A stretch of 35,736 bases of DNA from Spirochaetota bacterium. GTDB taxonomy: Bacteria > Spirochaetota > UBA4802 > JAFGDQ01. The position numbers were made by a program, and so were the translations under genes. The notes under the pieces were generated by a model that searched no databases, was not told where the DNA came from, and worked only from the letters and a program-made list of their open reading frames with translations. Below, piece after piece: positions 28,507 through 35,736 of this stretch. The stretch spans positions 1-35,736 of the forward strand of contig JAXHTS010000004.1 of NCBI GenBank assembly GCA_034190085.1, given 5' to 3'. Each line of letters starts with the position of its first letter. Within the stretch, counting starts at the first letter, position 1.

Positions 28507-29550
28507 TTAACCCTTCTTAGTATGTTTGTCTCGATATATCCTTAAATGATATTTTATCTCCTCCAAAAGTTTCTTTGGATACAATTTACCTGCCAAATTA
28601 TCCCACATAGGCTTAGTCCTCTCCCTAAAAACATCAATCTCCTCAGGAGTCATCTTTACCTCGATTAGTCCATAATTTATCATCGCCCTGAGACAATCTC
28701 TATTCATTTTGTGTGCCATATTGTTCATGAATTTCTCTAGTCTTGGTAGTTCTCTATCAATAGCCACCCTATACTTATCCGGAAGCCTGCTCCATGCTTT
28801 ATTTGAAACTACTAAAGTAGCTGGTGAATATCTAAATGGATAGGGGTTTACATATTTTGTCATTGTATAGAGCTGGGAACCCATCCACCACAATGCTGGA
28901 GAGATAACCGAATTGCAAACACCTGCCCTAAAAGAGGGCACAACCTCAGGCACACCCACCGGTATGGGACTGCCTCCAAGGGCTTTAATTAACTCAATCT
29001 CAATTGTACCAGCATGTGTTAAAAATCTGCTCCTTTTAAAATCTTCAGGTTTTCTCATCTCATACTTCGTTGAATATATCTGATCAAAATCCTGATCTAT
29101 CCATATCAACATCTTCAAACCGCTGTTCTTATAAATTTCAACAAATCTTGAGTACAACTTTCTCCTAATATACTCAACCTCATTATAATTATTAAATAGA
29201 AAGGGAAGTTGTACAACACCCATCTCAGGGCAGGCCATTAATACACCACCAACTGATAGAGAACATCCTTGAAGTTGATCAATTCTCATCTTTGTAATGT
29301 AATCCTCCTCATCCCCCATAATACCGCCCCAGTAAATATCCATAGTAAGTTCGCCATTAGTCGCTTTTTCGAAGCATGCAATTAAATCATTTTTCATATA
29401 TTCTGAAAGAAAAGCCGCATCTGGCATAACTGTACCAAATTTCCATAAATACTTTGTCTTCTTCCTCGCTATAACATCAGTTAAATCTATAGATCCAATG
29501 ATGAAACATAAAATAACAATATCTATAATAATAATTTTCCCCCTCTTCAT
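28507..29550 (-). CDS. TRAP transporter periplasmic binding protein, DctP family (copy 3)
   Basis: 347 residues; ATG at 29550 with AGGAGG 8 bases upstream. Signal peptide IIIIDIVILCFIIGSIDLTDVIA, then KYLWKFGTVMPDAAFLSEY. It keeps YWGGIMGDEEDYITKMRIDQ and a variant FKRSRFLTHAG (Cys replaced by Ser, Arg kept). It is the only DctP in the array that follows a small-subunit gene directly (210-bp spacer) with no GRE between, which suggests a lost GRE gene. It shares MRIDQLQ and the GTVMPDA-type start with copy 5, so these two may form a subgroup. Ligand unknown. Confidence 0.87.
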   Translation of the reverse strand: MKRGKIIIIDIVILCFIIGSIDLTDVIARKKTKYLWKFGTVMPDAAFLSEYMKNDLIACFEKATNGELTMDIYWGGIMGDEEDYITKMRIDQLQGCSLSVGGVLMACPEMGVVQLPFLFNNYNEVEYIRRKLYSRFVEIYKNSGLKMLIWIDQDFDQIYSTKYEMRKPEDFKRSRFLTHAGTIEIELIKALGGSPIPVGVPEVVPSFRAGVCNSVISPALWWMGSQLYTMTKYVNPYPFRYSPATLVVSNKAWSRLPDKYRVAIDRELPRLEKFMNNMAHKMNRDCLRAMINYGLIEVKMTPEEIDVFRERTKPMWDNLAGKLYPKKLLEEIKYHLRIYRDKHTKKG

Positions 29551-29679
29551 ATCGCATACCTCCTGTATTTATTTATAAATGATCAATCATAATAGAGGGC
29601 AATAGGGAGGGGACAATAGGGGAATAGAAATATCTGCTGTACCTAATGAGGTAATATATCTCATCAAATAGATAATAAT

Positions 29680-29751
29680 TTATTTATTGAAAACCTTGAA
29701 TTTTTCTTCCTCAATATCCAACTCCCAGCCCTCAATCAAGAAATTGATCAT
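29680..29751 (-). other. Possible 23-codon reading frame between small subunit and DctP copy 3
   Basis: ATG at 29751 opens a frame reading MINFLIEGWELDIEEEKFK and ends at TAA 29680. It is in frame with the preceding small-subunit gene, three codons after its stop. There is no ribosome site, so it may be only a relic of a longer C-terminus or chance. No similarity recognised. Confidence 0.15.
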
Positions 29752-29760
29752 AAGCGATAT

Positions 29761-29994
29761 TTACTTTTCATCAAATCCCCGTCCCATGCGCAGATTCGGG
29801 CTATTAGTAAATTCGGTTACATTAGTCCTTATTCGTTCCTGTTCTTCAAATTTAGGACAGTCTTCAATATCTGCATACATGTTAACCTCCTTACCAAGCC
29901 CATCCTCATCTAAAATCCCCTTGCACATTCCAATACTAGCAGCTGAATTTGCCACTTGGGGTATAAAATTTGTACAATCACCACATCTTGGCAT
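29761..29994 (-). CDS. Four-cysteine Fe-S small subunit of a glycyl radical enzyme (copy A)
   Basis: 77 residues; ATG at 29994 with AAGGAGG 7 bases upstream. Cysteines at 4, 7, 24 and 46 (RCGDCTNF ... GMCKG ... DCPKF) form a CxxC-x16-C-x21-C pattern like the HiPIP-like [4Fe-4S] small subunits of benzylsuccinate synthase (BssB/BssC) and hydroxyphenylacetate decarboxylase. In those enzymes the small subunits bind the large subunit and influence its activation. It lies 27 bp after DctP copy 4 but is followed by DctP copy 3, not by a GRE, so its partner is unclear: GRE1, whose own small-subunit gene appears lost, is a good candidate. Nearly identical to the copy at 33824-34057. Confidence 0.75.
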   Translation of the reverse strand: MPRCGDCTNFIPQVANSAASIGMCKGILDEDGLGKEVNMYADIEDCPKFEEQERIRTNVTEFTNSPNLRMGRGFDEK

Positions 29995-30021
29995 CTTAAA
30001 ACCTCCTTATACAATTAATTA

Positions 30022-31065
30022 CTATCCCTTCTTAGCATGCGTTGAGCGATATATATTTAAATGATATAAAATCTCATCCAAAAGTTCTTTGGGATATAAT
30101 TTGCCAGCTAAATTACTCCATAAAGGCATTGTCCTCTTCTTAAAATCCTCGATCTCTTCAGGTGTCATTTTTACCTCCCTAACACCATAATCAATCATCG
30201 CTTTAAGACACTTTCTGTTAATATCATGCGCTTCTTTATTTGCAATCTTCTCCAAATCTGGTAATATTTTATTAATAGACTTTCTATGCTTCTTGGGCAG
30301 TTTCACCCATACCTTAGATGAAATTACCAATGTCGCAGGAGAATACCTAAATGGATATGGATTTACATATTTAGTTATTGTATAGAGTTGAGTGCCCATC
30401 CACCACAAAGCCGGAGATATAGCCACATTACAAACACCAGCTCTCATTGATGGAACAACCTCAGGCACTCCTACTGGTATTGGACTCGCACCAAGCGCCT
30501 TTATTAACTCTTGTTCAAGAAGACCAGCATGAGTTAAAAACCTACACTTCTTAAATTCATCAGCTTTTTTCATCTCATATTTCGTTGAATATATCTGATC
30601 AAAATCCTGATCAATCCAGGCGACTAATTTATACCCATTTTTCTTATATATGTTGTTAAATCTCTTACCCAACTTTTTCCTTATATAATCCACTTCCTTA
30701 TAATTATTAAAGAGGAAAGGAAGCTGCAGCACACCCATCTCAGGACAGGCCATTAGGACACCACCTACTGATAATATACATCCCTGTAGCTGCCCGATTC
30801 TCATCTTTGTAATATAATCTTCCTCATCCCCCATTATTCCTCCCCAGTACATATCAATAGTAACCTCTCCATTGGTTACCTTTTCAAAGCGATCAACCAA
30901 ATATTTTCTCATTAAATCAGAAAGATATGCTGCATCAGGCGCAACCGTCGCCATTTTTAGCAGATACTTTGGCTTTTTTTTTGCTAAAGCGCCCTGGAAT
31001 CCAATCAATGAAATAGTGAATCCCAATAAAACCAGATATGTAATACAAAATCTACTTTTCTTCAT
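30022..31065 (-). CDS. TRAP transporter periplasmic binding protein, DctP family (copy 4)
   Basis: 347 residues; ATG at 31065 with GGAGG 7 bases upstream. Signal peptide ITYLVLLGFTISLIGFQGALA, then KYLLKMATVAPDAAYLSDL. Contains YWGGIMGDEEDYITKMRIGQ, LQLPFLFNNY and FKKCRFLTHAG with the presumed carboxylate-binding Arg. It follows GRE2 across a 208-bp spacer that has a hairpin, so the order GRE-hairpin-DctP matches GRE1-DctP2 and GRE3-DctP5. By eye it is closest to copy 2, which occupies the equivalent position after GRE1. No DctQ/DctM genes are nearby. Confidence 0.88.
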   Translation of the reverse strand: MKKSRFCITYLVLLGFTISLIGFQGALAKKKPKYLLKMATVAPDAAYLSDLMRKYLVDRFEKVTNGEVTIDMYWGGIMGDEEDYITKMRIGQLQGCILSVGGVLMACPEMGVLQLPFLFNNYKEVDYIRKKLGKRFNNIYKKNGYKLVAWIDQDFDQIYSTKYEMKKADEFKKCRFLTHAGLLEQELIKALGASPIPVGVPEVVPSMRAGVCNVAISPALWWMGTQLYTITKYVNPYPFRYSPATLVISSKVWVKLPKKHRKSINKILPDLEKIANKEAHDINRKCLKAMIDYGVREVKMTPEEIEDFKKRTMPLWSNLAGKLYPKELLDEILYHLNIYRSTHAKKG

Positions 31066-31226
31066 ACAATCCCCTCCAATTGTTCCCTTCTGTATTGTGT
31101 AGCTATAATATATGATTGTATTTCTGTCTTATGCATTCATACATCTGTTTTAGATATATAATGTGCAACTAAAGATTATACTCAAGATTAAGAAGAGTAC
31201 CCTTTGGTTTCCCTATTGTTTTAGTC

Positions 31227-31262
31227 TTTCCCTATCTACTAAATACAAGGAAGAGAGGGAAA
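31227..31262 (-). repeat. Hairpin in the GRE2-DctP4 spacer
   Basis: Arms 31227-31237 (TTTCCCTATCT) and 31252-31262 (AGAGAGGGAAA) pair over 11 bp with one mismatch, loop 14 bases. It begins within about 12 bp of the GRE2 stop in transcription order. A T-run is found only on the opposite strand (31263-31267), so it is not an intrinsic terminator for these genes. Confidence 0.5.
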
Positions 31263-31273
31263 TTTTTATAAAG

Positions 31274-33763
31274 CTACATCTCCTGAACATTGCGGGCTAT
31301 TATTGCATCCTGTGTCATCTTATTCATCTCAACAAAATGCGCGCTATATCCGGCAATCCTAACCAGCAACTCGCTATACTTCTCAGGATCCTTCTGGGCA
31401 GCGTATAGCGTCTCATTGTCAACCATATTAAATTGAACATGACCAATGCCCAATTCATGCCAGGTTTTTATGTAATCCCGCCATAACCTGAATCCCTTCT
31501 CCCCTTGTAGCTGGGAAGGTGATAGCCTTTGATTCAAGAGCGTGGCTCTGCATGAGCCAATATGATCCAGCTTGCCTACAGATTTCAGCACAGCAGTAGG
31601 TCCCTTCTTATCAAGACCAGGACCAGGTGAGCATCCGCCATCATATATTGGATCCCCCAATCTTCTTCCGTTGGGTAAGGCTCCGATCTGATTGGCAAGG
31701 GCTATATGAGTGTTAACACTCTCAGGCAGGGTTGGCCATGGAGAGCCACAGATATCCCGCACAGACCATGACATTTTTCCTAGGTCCTCATACATCCTAA
31801 CCCATATCTGATCCACATAGTCATCATCATTGCCCCACTTTGGCGCTTTTACAAAGTCCATCCTCATATCCTCATAACCAACCCAGTTCGCTTGTAATGC
31901 TGCTTTTAACTCACCCATGGTATACTTCTTTTCTTCATATACAAGCTTCTTAACCGCTGCTAAAGAGTCACCAGTATCCCCAAAGGCAAAGAGGGTAAAC
32001 CATAAACTACTCCGTTCCTTAGATCGTGCGCTATTCTCGCCTGTCTCTATACAGCGTTCATAAAGGGATGATGTCATCGGTTTTGGATAATATTTTGCTT
32101 CTACCTCCCTATTCTTATGCTCCAACGTTGTGGATCTCTTAAAACCCGTTTTAAGTTGCTCATACCATGCATTATAAAAATCATCAAAGGTATCATATTT
32201 ATCGCAATCCCCTGTCTTAGCGCCTATCTGCATCCCAGTGACAACATCAATACCATCAAAAATTGCTAAAGATACTGCCTTGGATCCTGCTGGTAAGGAG
32301 GCTTGGGGATATCTTAATGCCGGCGCCCCCATCTTTGTATCCGGAGCAGGAGCCATGCAGGCCTGATGTACCCAACGTCTAGCATCCCTTAATGGATGAC
32401 CAAACCATTGTATGAGATTTGGGATAAGCACATCATCATTTCTTATGGATGGATAACCCAGTCCATGACGAATACAATCAAACACCTTTCTTAGGGTTTC
32501 TATACGGGCCTTAGAGTGATATCGAAAACTAAAGGTGGGATCGCTTACCCTGCTTATCATGGCTGCGTCAAGATAACAATCTGTGAGATCGTTGCACGCA
32601 TCATGCCCCTCCTCATCCATTCCACCGATAGTCCATACGTAAGGCCCCGGACTACCCTGCAAAACCTCTCTGCCCACCCTGAGCCATGACTTGCCTATCG
32701 TATAACCAGCGATCATCCATTCAGCGCAATATTCAACCACCTCATCCCTTGTAAGGTTCTTTTCCTGAATCACGTCCTTCTGGTAAAAGGGCCAGTGCCA
32801 ATAGTCCTGACGCCATGGCCATGCAGCGTTATGCCACTCTAACCTGTAGGCTATCTGCACAAAATGATCAAACTGTATGGCCTCCCATATGTGCTCCGGC
32901 GGACGTGCAGGCACCTTCTCGCAAGTCTCGCTTATACGTAGGAGTTCCTGCCTTCTGTCCGGATCCGTTTCAAAGTTATCCGCTATTATCTTAGCCAATT
33001 GGCTAAACCGCCTGGCGTACCTTATCGTTGCCTCCAGACAAATCTTCATTGCTCTCCAATTAGTTATCTTTTCCATATATGAGATCTGTTCCTCTGCGGT
33101 GCTTGCTTCACGCACCGCTTTCTCCGCATCAGACATCTTCTCATCAATTGACTCTATTATTGAGTCAAAACCCTGATACATCCACTCAGGTTGAGGGGTT
33201 ACATAGTCAAAAGCAGAAATGTCTCTTCCACCACCCCCGAAATCTGCCGCCATACGGGACATTACTTTTTCCTTACGGCTAAAATTTTGTAAACATACAT
33301 CCTCGTAGGTCCTTCCCTTCCAGAACTCCACCATCTCTTTCGCTTCCTCAATATCCTCATCATCAATAATATCAGTTCTATCGTTTATTAGATCATCATT
33401 GATCATTGATGAGGCTGTTGGTATCCAGGTAATAAGATGTGGAGCGCCTCCTGGATATCCCTGAATCCTTGAATAATCTGTGATAAAAATGGGCATATTG
33501 TCTAAGACTTCAGCCAAGGCTCTTGCTCTGGCTAGCATCATAGGTTCTGATGGAGGTGCCTCTTTGAATATCTTAGTATGGTAACGGATGTTATCAAGAC
33601 ATAACTTGACTCCCGGCAGCCATGCAGAACCCTTGGTCGCTTTAGACCAGACAGCTTTTCTCAAATAGTTGAGCCTTGGGGATCTCTTCTTCTCAGCCCA
33701 CCACCAGTATTCTCGGGCATCGTAAAGTTCTTTCTCGCTCTTCTCCTTTACACTCTGTACCAT
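31274..33763 (-). CDS. Glycyl radical enzyme, X-succinate synthase-like large subunit (GRE2)
   Basis: 829 residues from the ATG at 33763; GGGGAGG lies 7 bases before it but only 1 base before the in-frame ATG at 33769, so the inner start is preferred. Active-site loop HQACMAPAP with Cys469, Arg 15 residues later, and radical motif VRIAGYSAHFVEM with Gly805; Cys-Gly spacing is 336 as in benzylsuccinate synthase. It is very similar to GRE1 throughout, except around residues 168-184 (SRMAADFGGGGRDIS against ALTPSFVQPGRDMM) and 487-520 (after the active-site loop). It follows its small subunit by 60 bp, forming the complete unit small subunit - GRE - DctP. Fumarate addition to a hydrocarbon-like substrate is inferred; a radical-SAM activase must be encoded elsewhere. 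Confidence 0.86.
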   Translation of the reverse strand: MVQSVKEKSEKELYDAREYWWWAEKKRSPRLNYLRKAVWSKATKGSAWLPGVKLCLDNIRYHTKIFKEAPPSEPMMLARARALAEVLDNMPIFITDYSRIQGYPGGAPHLITWIPTASSMINDDLINDRTDIIDDEDIEEAKEMVEFWKGRTYEDVCLQNFSRKEKVMSRMAADFGGGGRDISAFDYVTPQPEWMYQGFDSIIESIDEKMSDAEKAVREASTAEEQISYMEKITNWRAMKICLEATIRYARRFSQLAKIIADNFETDPDRRQELLRISETCEKVPARPPEHIWEAIQFDHFVQIAYRLEWHNAAWPWRQDYWHWPFYQKDVIQEKNLTRDEVVEYCAEWMIAGYTIGKSWLRVGREVLQGSPGPYVWTIGGMDEEGHDACNDLTDCYLDAAMISRVSDPTFSFRYHSKARIETLRKVFDCIRHGLGYPSIRNDDVLIPNLIQWFGHPLRDARRWVHQACMAPAPDTKMGAPALRYPQASLPAGSKAVSLAIFDGIDVVTGMQIGAKTGDCDKYDTFDDFYNAWYEQLKTGFKRSTTLEHKNREVEAKYYPKPMTSSLYERCIETGENSARSKERSSLWFTLFAFGDTGDSLAAVKKLVYEEKKYTMGELKAALQANWVGYEDMRMDFVKAPKWGNDDDYVDQIWVRMYEDLGKMSWSVRDICGSPWPTLPESVNTHIALANQIGALPNGRRLGDPIYDGGCSPGPGLDKKGPTAVLKSVGKLDHIGSCRATLLNQRLSPSQLQGEKGFRLWRDYIKTWHELGIGHVQFNMVDNETLYAAQKDPEKYSELLVRIAGYSAHFVEMNKMTQDAIIARNVQEM

Positions 33764-33823
33764 GCTCATACCTCCCCTTTTTATTTCTATCTCAAAATAC
33801 GATATTGCTGATTACACTAAAAC

Positions 33824-34057
33824 TTACTTTTCATCAAACCCCCTAGCCATACGTAGATTTTGACTGGTACCAAATTCAGAAACATTAGTCCTTATTCGGT
33901 CCTGCTCCTCAAATTTGGGACATCCATCAGTGTCTGCATATAGGTTAACCTCTTTACCCAATCCATCCTCATCTAAAATCCCTTTACACATTCCCATACT
34001 AGCTGCAGAATTTAGCAGTGGGGGAATAAAATTTCTACAATCACCACATCTTGCCAT
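33824..34057 (-). CDS. Four-cysteine Fe-S small subunit of a glycyl radical enzyme (copy B)
   Basis: 77 residues; ATG at 34057 with AAGGAGG 7 bases upstream. Cysteines 4, 7, 24 and 46 (ARCGDCRNF, GMCKG, GCPKF) as in copy A. It lies 60 bp upstream of GRE2 in the same direction, matching the place of small subunits in benzylsuccinate synthase operons and supporting a complex with GRE2. Most differences from copy A are in residues 11-20 and 55-70; the cysteine environment and the GILDEDGLGKEVN stretch are conserved. A stand-alone ferredoxin-like role is less likely given the position. Confidence 0.78.
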   Translation of the reverse strand: MARCGDCRNFIPPLLNSAASMGMCKGILDEDGLGKEVNLYADTDGCPKFEEQDRIRTNVSEFGTSQNLRMARGFDEK

Positions 34058-34155
34058 TTCCCTACCTCCTTCAATGTTATCTTAAATAAATTATTTAATA
34101 CTAATAACTCCATTGTATTGTTGCTTTATACAAGATTATATTGCATTTATATATT

Positions 34156-35196
34156 TTATCCCTTAGTAACATGCCTAGCGCGATATATCCTTAAATGATA
34201 TACTATCTCATCCAAAAGCTTCCTTGGGTATAATTTACCAGCTAACTTATCCCATAAAGGCATTGTCCTTTTTCTGAATTCCTCAATCTCCTCTGAAGTC
34301 AACTTGACCTCCTTTATCCCATAATCTATCATTGCTCTTAGACACTTTTTGTTCATATCTTTCATCATATCGTTGAACTTTTTCCCCATCATTGGCAATT
34401 CTCTATTAACAGCCTTCCTGTGTTTTGCAGGGAGACTCTTCCAAGCCTTCATTGATACTACCATTGAGGCCGGGGAATATCTTAAAGGGTATGTATTAAC
34501 ATATTTTGTTATTGTATAGAGTTGAGCTCCCATCCACCAGACAGCAGGAGAAATACAAGCATTACATACACCGGTTCTCATTGAAGGAACAACCTCTGGC
34601 ACACCTACAGGTATTGGACTTGCTCCAAGCGCCTTAATTAACTCCTCCTCAAGTTTGCCAGCATGTGTTAAAAATCTACACTTCTTAAAGTCCTCATGAT
34701 TCCTCATCTCAAATCTTGTTGAATATATCTGATCAAAATCCTGATCAAACCATACTAACATTTTGTAACCATTTTTTTTATAAATATCAGTAAATAATGT
34801 TCCCAATTTATTCCTAATATAACCGACCTCCTCAAAATCATTAAACAGAAAAGGAAGTTGCAGTACACCCATCTCAGGGCAAGCCATAAGAACACCACCC
34901 ACTGATAAACCTGCAGCCTGAAGTTGATCAATCCTCATCTTGGCTATATAATCCTCCTCATCTCCCATTGTGCCGCCCCAATATAGATCCATCGTGAGTT
35001 CACCATTAGTCACCCTCTCTATGCTAGCTAATATTTCATCTCTAAAATATTCCGAAGCAAAAGCTGCATCTGGCATGACTAACCCCATTTTCCATACATA
35101 TTTTGCATCCTTTTTCGCAATAGCATTAGTGAGTAGTATTACACTTACAAAGAAGCTTAATAAAACAAAGACTGAAATATATATATTCCTCCTCAT
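34156..35196 (-). CDS. TRAP transporter periplasmic binding protein, DctP family (copy 5)
   Basis: 346 residues from the ATG at 35196, which starts MRRNIYISVFVLLSFF, a normal signal peptide, with a GGGAGG site 11 bases upstream. The longer frame to 35364 would add 56 residues that run across a hairpin, so it is rejected. After the signal peptide comes KYVWKMGLVMPDAAF, then YWGGTMGDEEDYIAKMRIDQ and FKKCRFLTHAG with the presumed carboxylate-binding Arg. It follows GRE3 across a 217-bp spacer and precedes small subunit copy B by 98 bp. The MRIDQLQ variant links it to copy 3. Ligand unknown. Confidence 0.87.
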   Translation of the reverse strand: MRRNIYISVFVLLSFFVSVILLTNAIAKKDAKYVWKMGLVMPDAAFASEYFRDEILASIERVTNGELTMDLYWGGTMGDEEDYIAKMRIDQLQAAGLSVGGVLMACPEMGVLQLPFLFNDFEEVGYIRNKLGTLFTDIYKKNGYKMLVWFDQDFDQIYSTRFEMRNHEDFKKCRFLTHAGKLEEELIKALGASPIPVGVPEVVPSMRTGVCNACISPAVWWMGAQLYTITKYVNTYPLRYSPASMVVSMKAWKSLPAKHRKAVNRELPMMGKKFNDMMKDMNKKCLRAMIDYGIKEVKLTSEEIEEFRKRTMPLWDKLAGKLYPRKLLDEIVYHLRIYRARHVTKG

Positions 35197-35327
35197 CTTA
35201 GAACATACCTCCCAATTGTATATATTTCTATTATAGATCAATACTTCACAATATAACTTATCTCCTGTACTACGTAATTCCACTTTACTAATATCCAGTC
35301 CCAAGATAATAAAAGAGTTAATGCCTT

Positions 35328-35367
35328 CATATGTTTCCTCTTCCCTCAGGGGTAGAGGAAACATATG
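35328..35367 (-). repeat. Strong hairpin in the GRE3-DctP5 spacer
   Basis: Perfect 14-bp arms (35328-35341 CATATGTTTCCTCT; 35354-35367) enclose a further CCC/GGG pairing, giving a near-continuous stem of 17 bp. It lies about 46 bp after the GRE3 stop, the same distance as the hairpin after GRE1. No T-run follows in the direction of transcription. Confidence 0.65.
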
Positions 35368-35413
35368 TATAATTAATGGTTATAAAATGGGATAGGAGAT
35401 AAGTTATTGTAGG

Positions 35414-35736
35414 CTACATCTCCTGAACATTGCGGGCTATTATCGCATCCTGTGTCATCTTATTCATCTCAACAAAATGCGCGCTATATCCGGCAATCCT
35501 AACCAGCAATTCGCTATATTTCTCAGGATCCTTCTGGGCAGCGTATAGCGTCTCATTATCAACCATATTAAACTGCACATGACCAATGCCCAATTCATGC
35601 CAGGTCTTCATGTAGTCTCTCCATAACCTGAAACCCTTCTCTCCCTGCAGTTGAGCTGGAGAAAGCCTCTGGTTCAATAGTGTCGCCCTGCATGAACCAA
35701 CATGATCCAATTTGCCAACAGATTTTAATACAGCAG
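35414..35736 (-). CDS. Glycyl radical enzyme, X-succinate synthase-like (GRE3), C-terminal part only
   Basis: The frame is open to the right edge, so only the last 107 residues are seen; the apparent TTG start at 35710 is internal (GKLDHVGSC). The fragment has the radical motif VRIAGYSAHFVEM, a Gln eight residues later and IIARNVQEM. It differs from GRE1 and GRE2 at only a few residues. At DNA level the last ~220 bp differ from GRE2 at about a dozen positions by eye, many fewer than from GRE1. The active-site Cys is outside the window. It heads the visible part of the array, followed by a hairpin and DctP copy 5. Confidence 0.85.
   Translation of the reverse strand, partial: AVLKSVGKLDHVGSCRATLLNQRLSPAQLQGEKGFRLWRDYMKTWHELGIGHVQFNMVDNETLYAAQKDPEKYSELLVRIAGYSAHFVEMNKMTQDAIIARNVQEM

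Noticed and set aside
29687-30064. 125-codon plus-strand frame
   Set aside because: It is antisense to the small-subunit gene, which has a perfect ribosome site, four conserved cysteines and a paralogue; the plus frame has no ribosome site or recognisable content.
35197-35364. N-terminal extension of DctP copy 5 by 56 residues
   Set aside because: The extension crosses a strong hairpin, would put a polar stretch before the signal peptide and has no counterpart in the other four copies.
1-35736. CRISPR arrays, tRNA or rRNA genes, prophage or insertion-sequence ends
   Set aside because: Scanning both strands by eye gave no regular short repeats, cloverleaf-like segments or terminal inverted repeats with target duplications; short non-coding RNAs cannot be excluded without a covariance search.

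Overview
The window comes from an AT-rich bacterium with a Gram-negative style envelope: there are lipoproteins, a periplasmic signal-peptide family and an outer-membrane barrel. Long sensor kinases and glycyl radical enzymes (GREs) point to an environmental, probably anaerobic organism. The phylum cannot be fixed from the sequence. Spirochaetota or Desulfobacterota would fit, but this is a guess.

Layout, left to right. (1) 1-731 is the C-terminal end of a ClC-type chloride channel with CBS and TrkA-C domains. (2) 888-1268 is a decayed gene that keeps its Shine-Dalgarno site, start codon and one reading frame but has collected several stop codons. (3) 1510-4499 is a translationally coupled pair, a MoxR/Mg-chelatase-I type AAA+ ATPase and a VWA protein. 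(4) 4500-5159 is AT-rich non-coding DNA. (5) 5160-14481 holds two very large sensory genes: a 2,286-residue Ser/Thr-kinase-like/ATPase/GAF/PAS/histidine kinase, and a REC-PAS-GAF-histidine kinase-REC hybrid. A 14-bp inverted repeat separates them from the convergent genes that follow. (6) 14567-22146, minus strand, holds two adjacent paralogous giant secreted proteins, at least one a clear lipoprotein, of unknown function. (7) 22417-22902 encodes a small outer-membrane beta-barrel protein.

(8) 23061-35736, minus strand, is the most interesting part. It is a tandemly duplicated array of GREs resembling fumarate-adding X-succinate synthases (benzylsuccinate/alkylsuccinate synthase type), each associated with a 77-residue four-cysteine small subunit and with TRAP-type (DctP) periplasmic binding proteins. 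In transcription order, from the right edge leftwards: GRE3 (C-terminal part only), DctP5, small subunit, GRE2, DctP4, small subunit, DctP3, relic of a small subunit, GRE1, DctP2, DctP1. The apparent unit is small subunit - GRE - DctP, repeated with losses and duplications. In GRE1 the active-site Cys (468) and the radical Gly (804) lie 336 residues apart, as in benzylsuccinate synthase (Cys493/Gly829), and an Arg follows the Cys by 15 residues, matching the fumarate-binding Arg508. No radical-SAM activase and no TRAP membrane subunits are in the window. The array looks like a system for capturing and activating several related organic substrates. GRE1 and GRE2 are nearly identical except for two blocks, one directly after the catalytic Cys, which suggests different substrates.

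Several gene starts were moved from the longest reading frame to an internal ATG with a good Shine-Dalgarno site; the reason is given in each entry.
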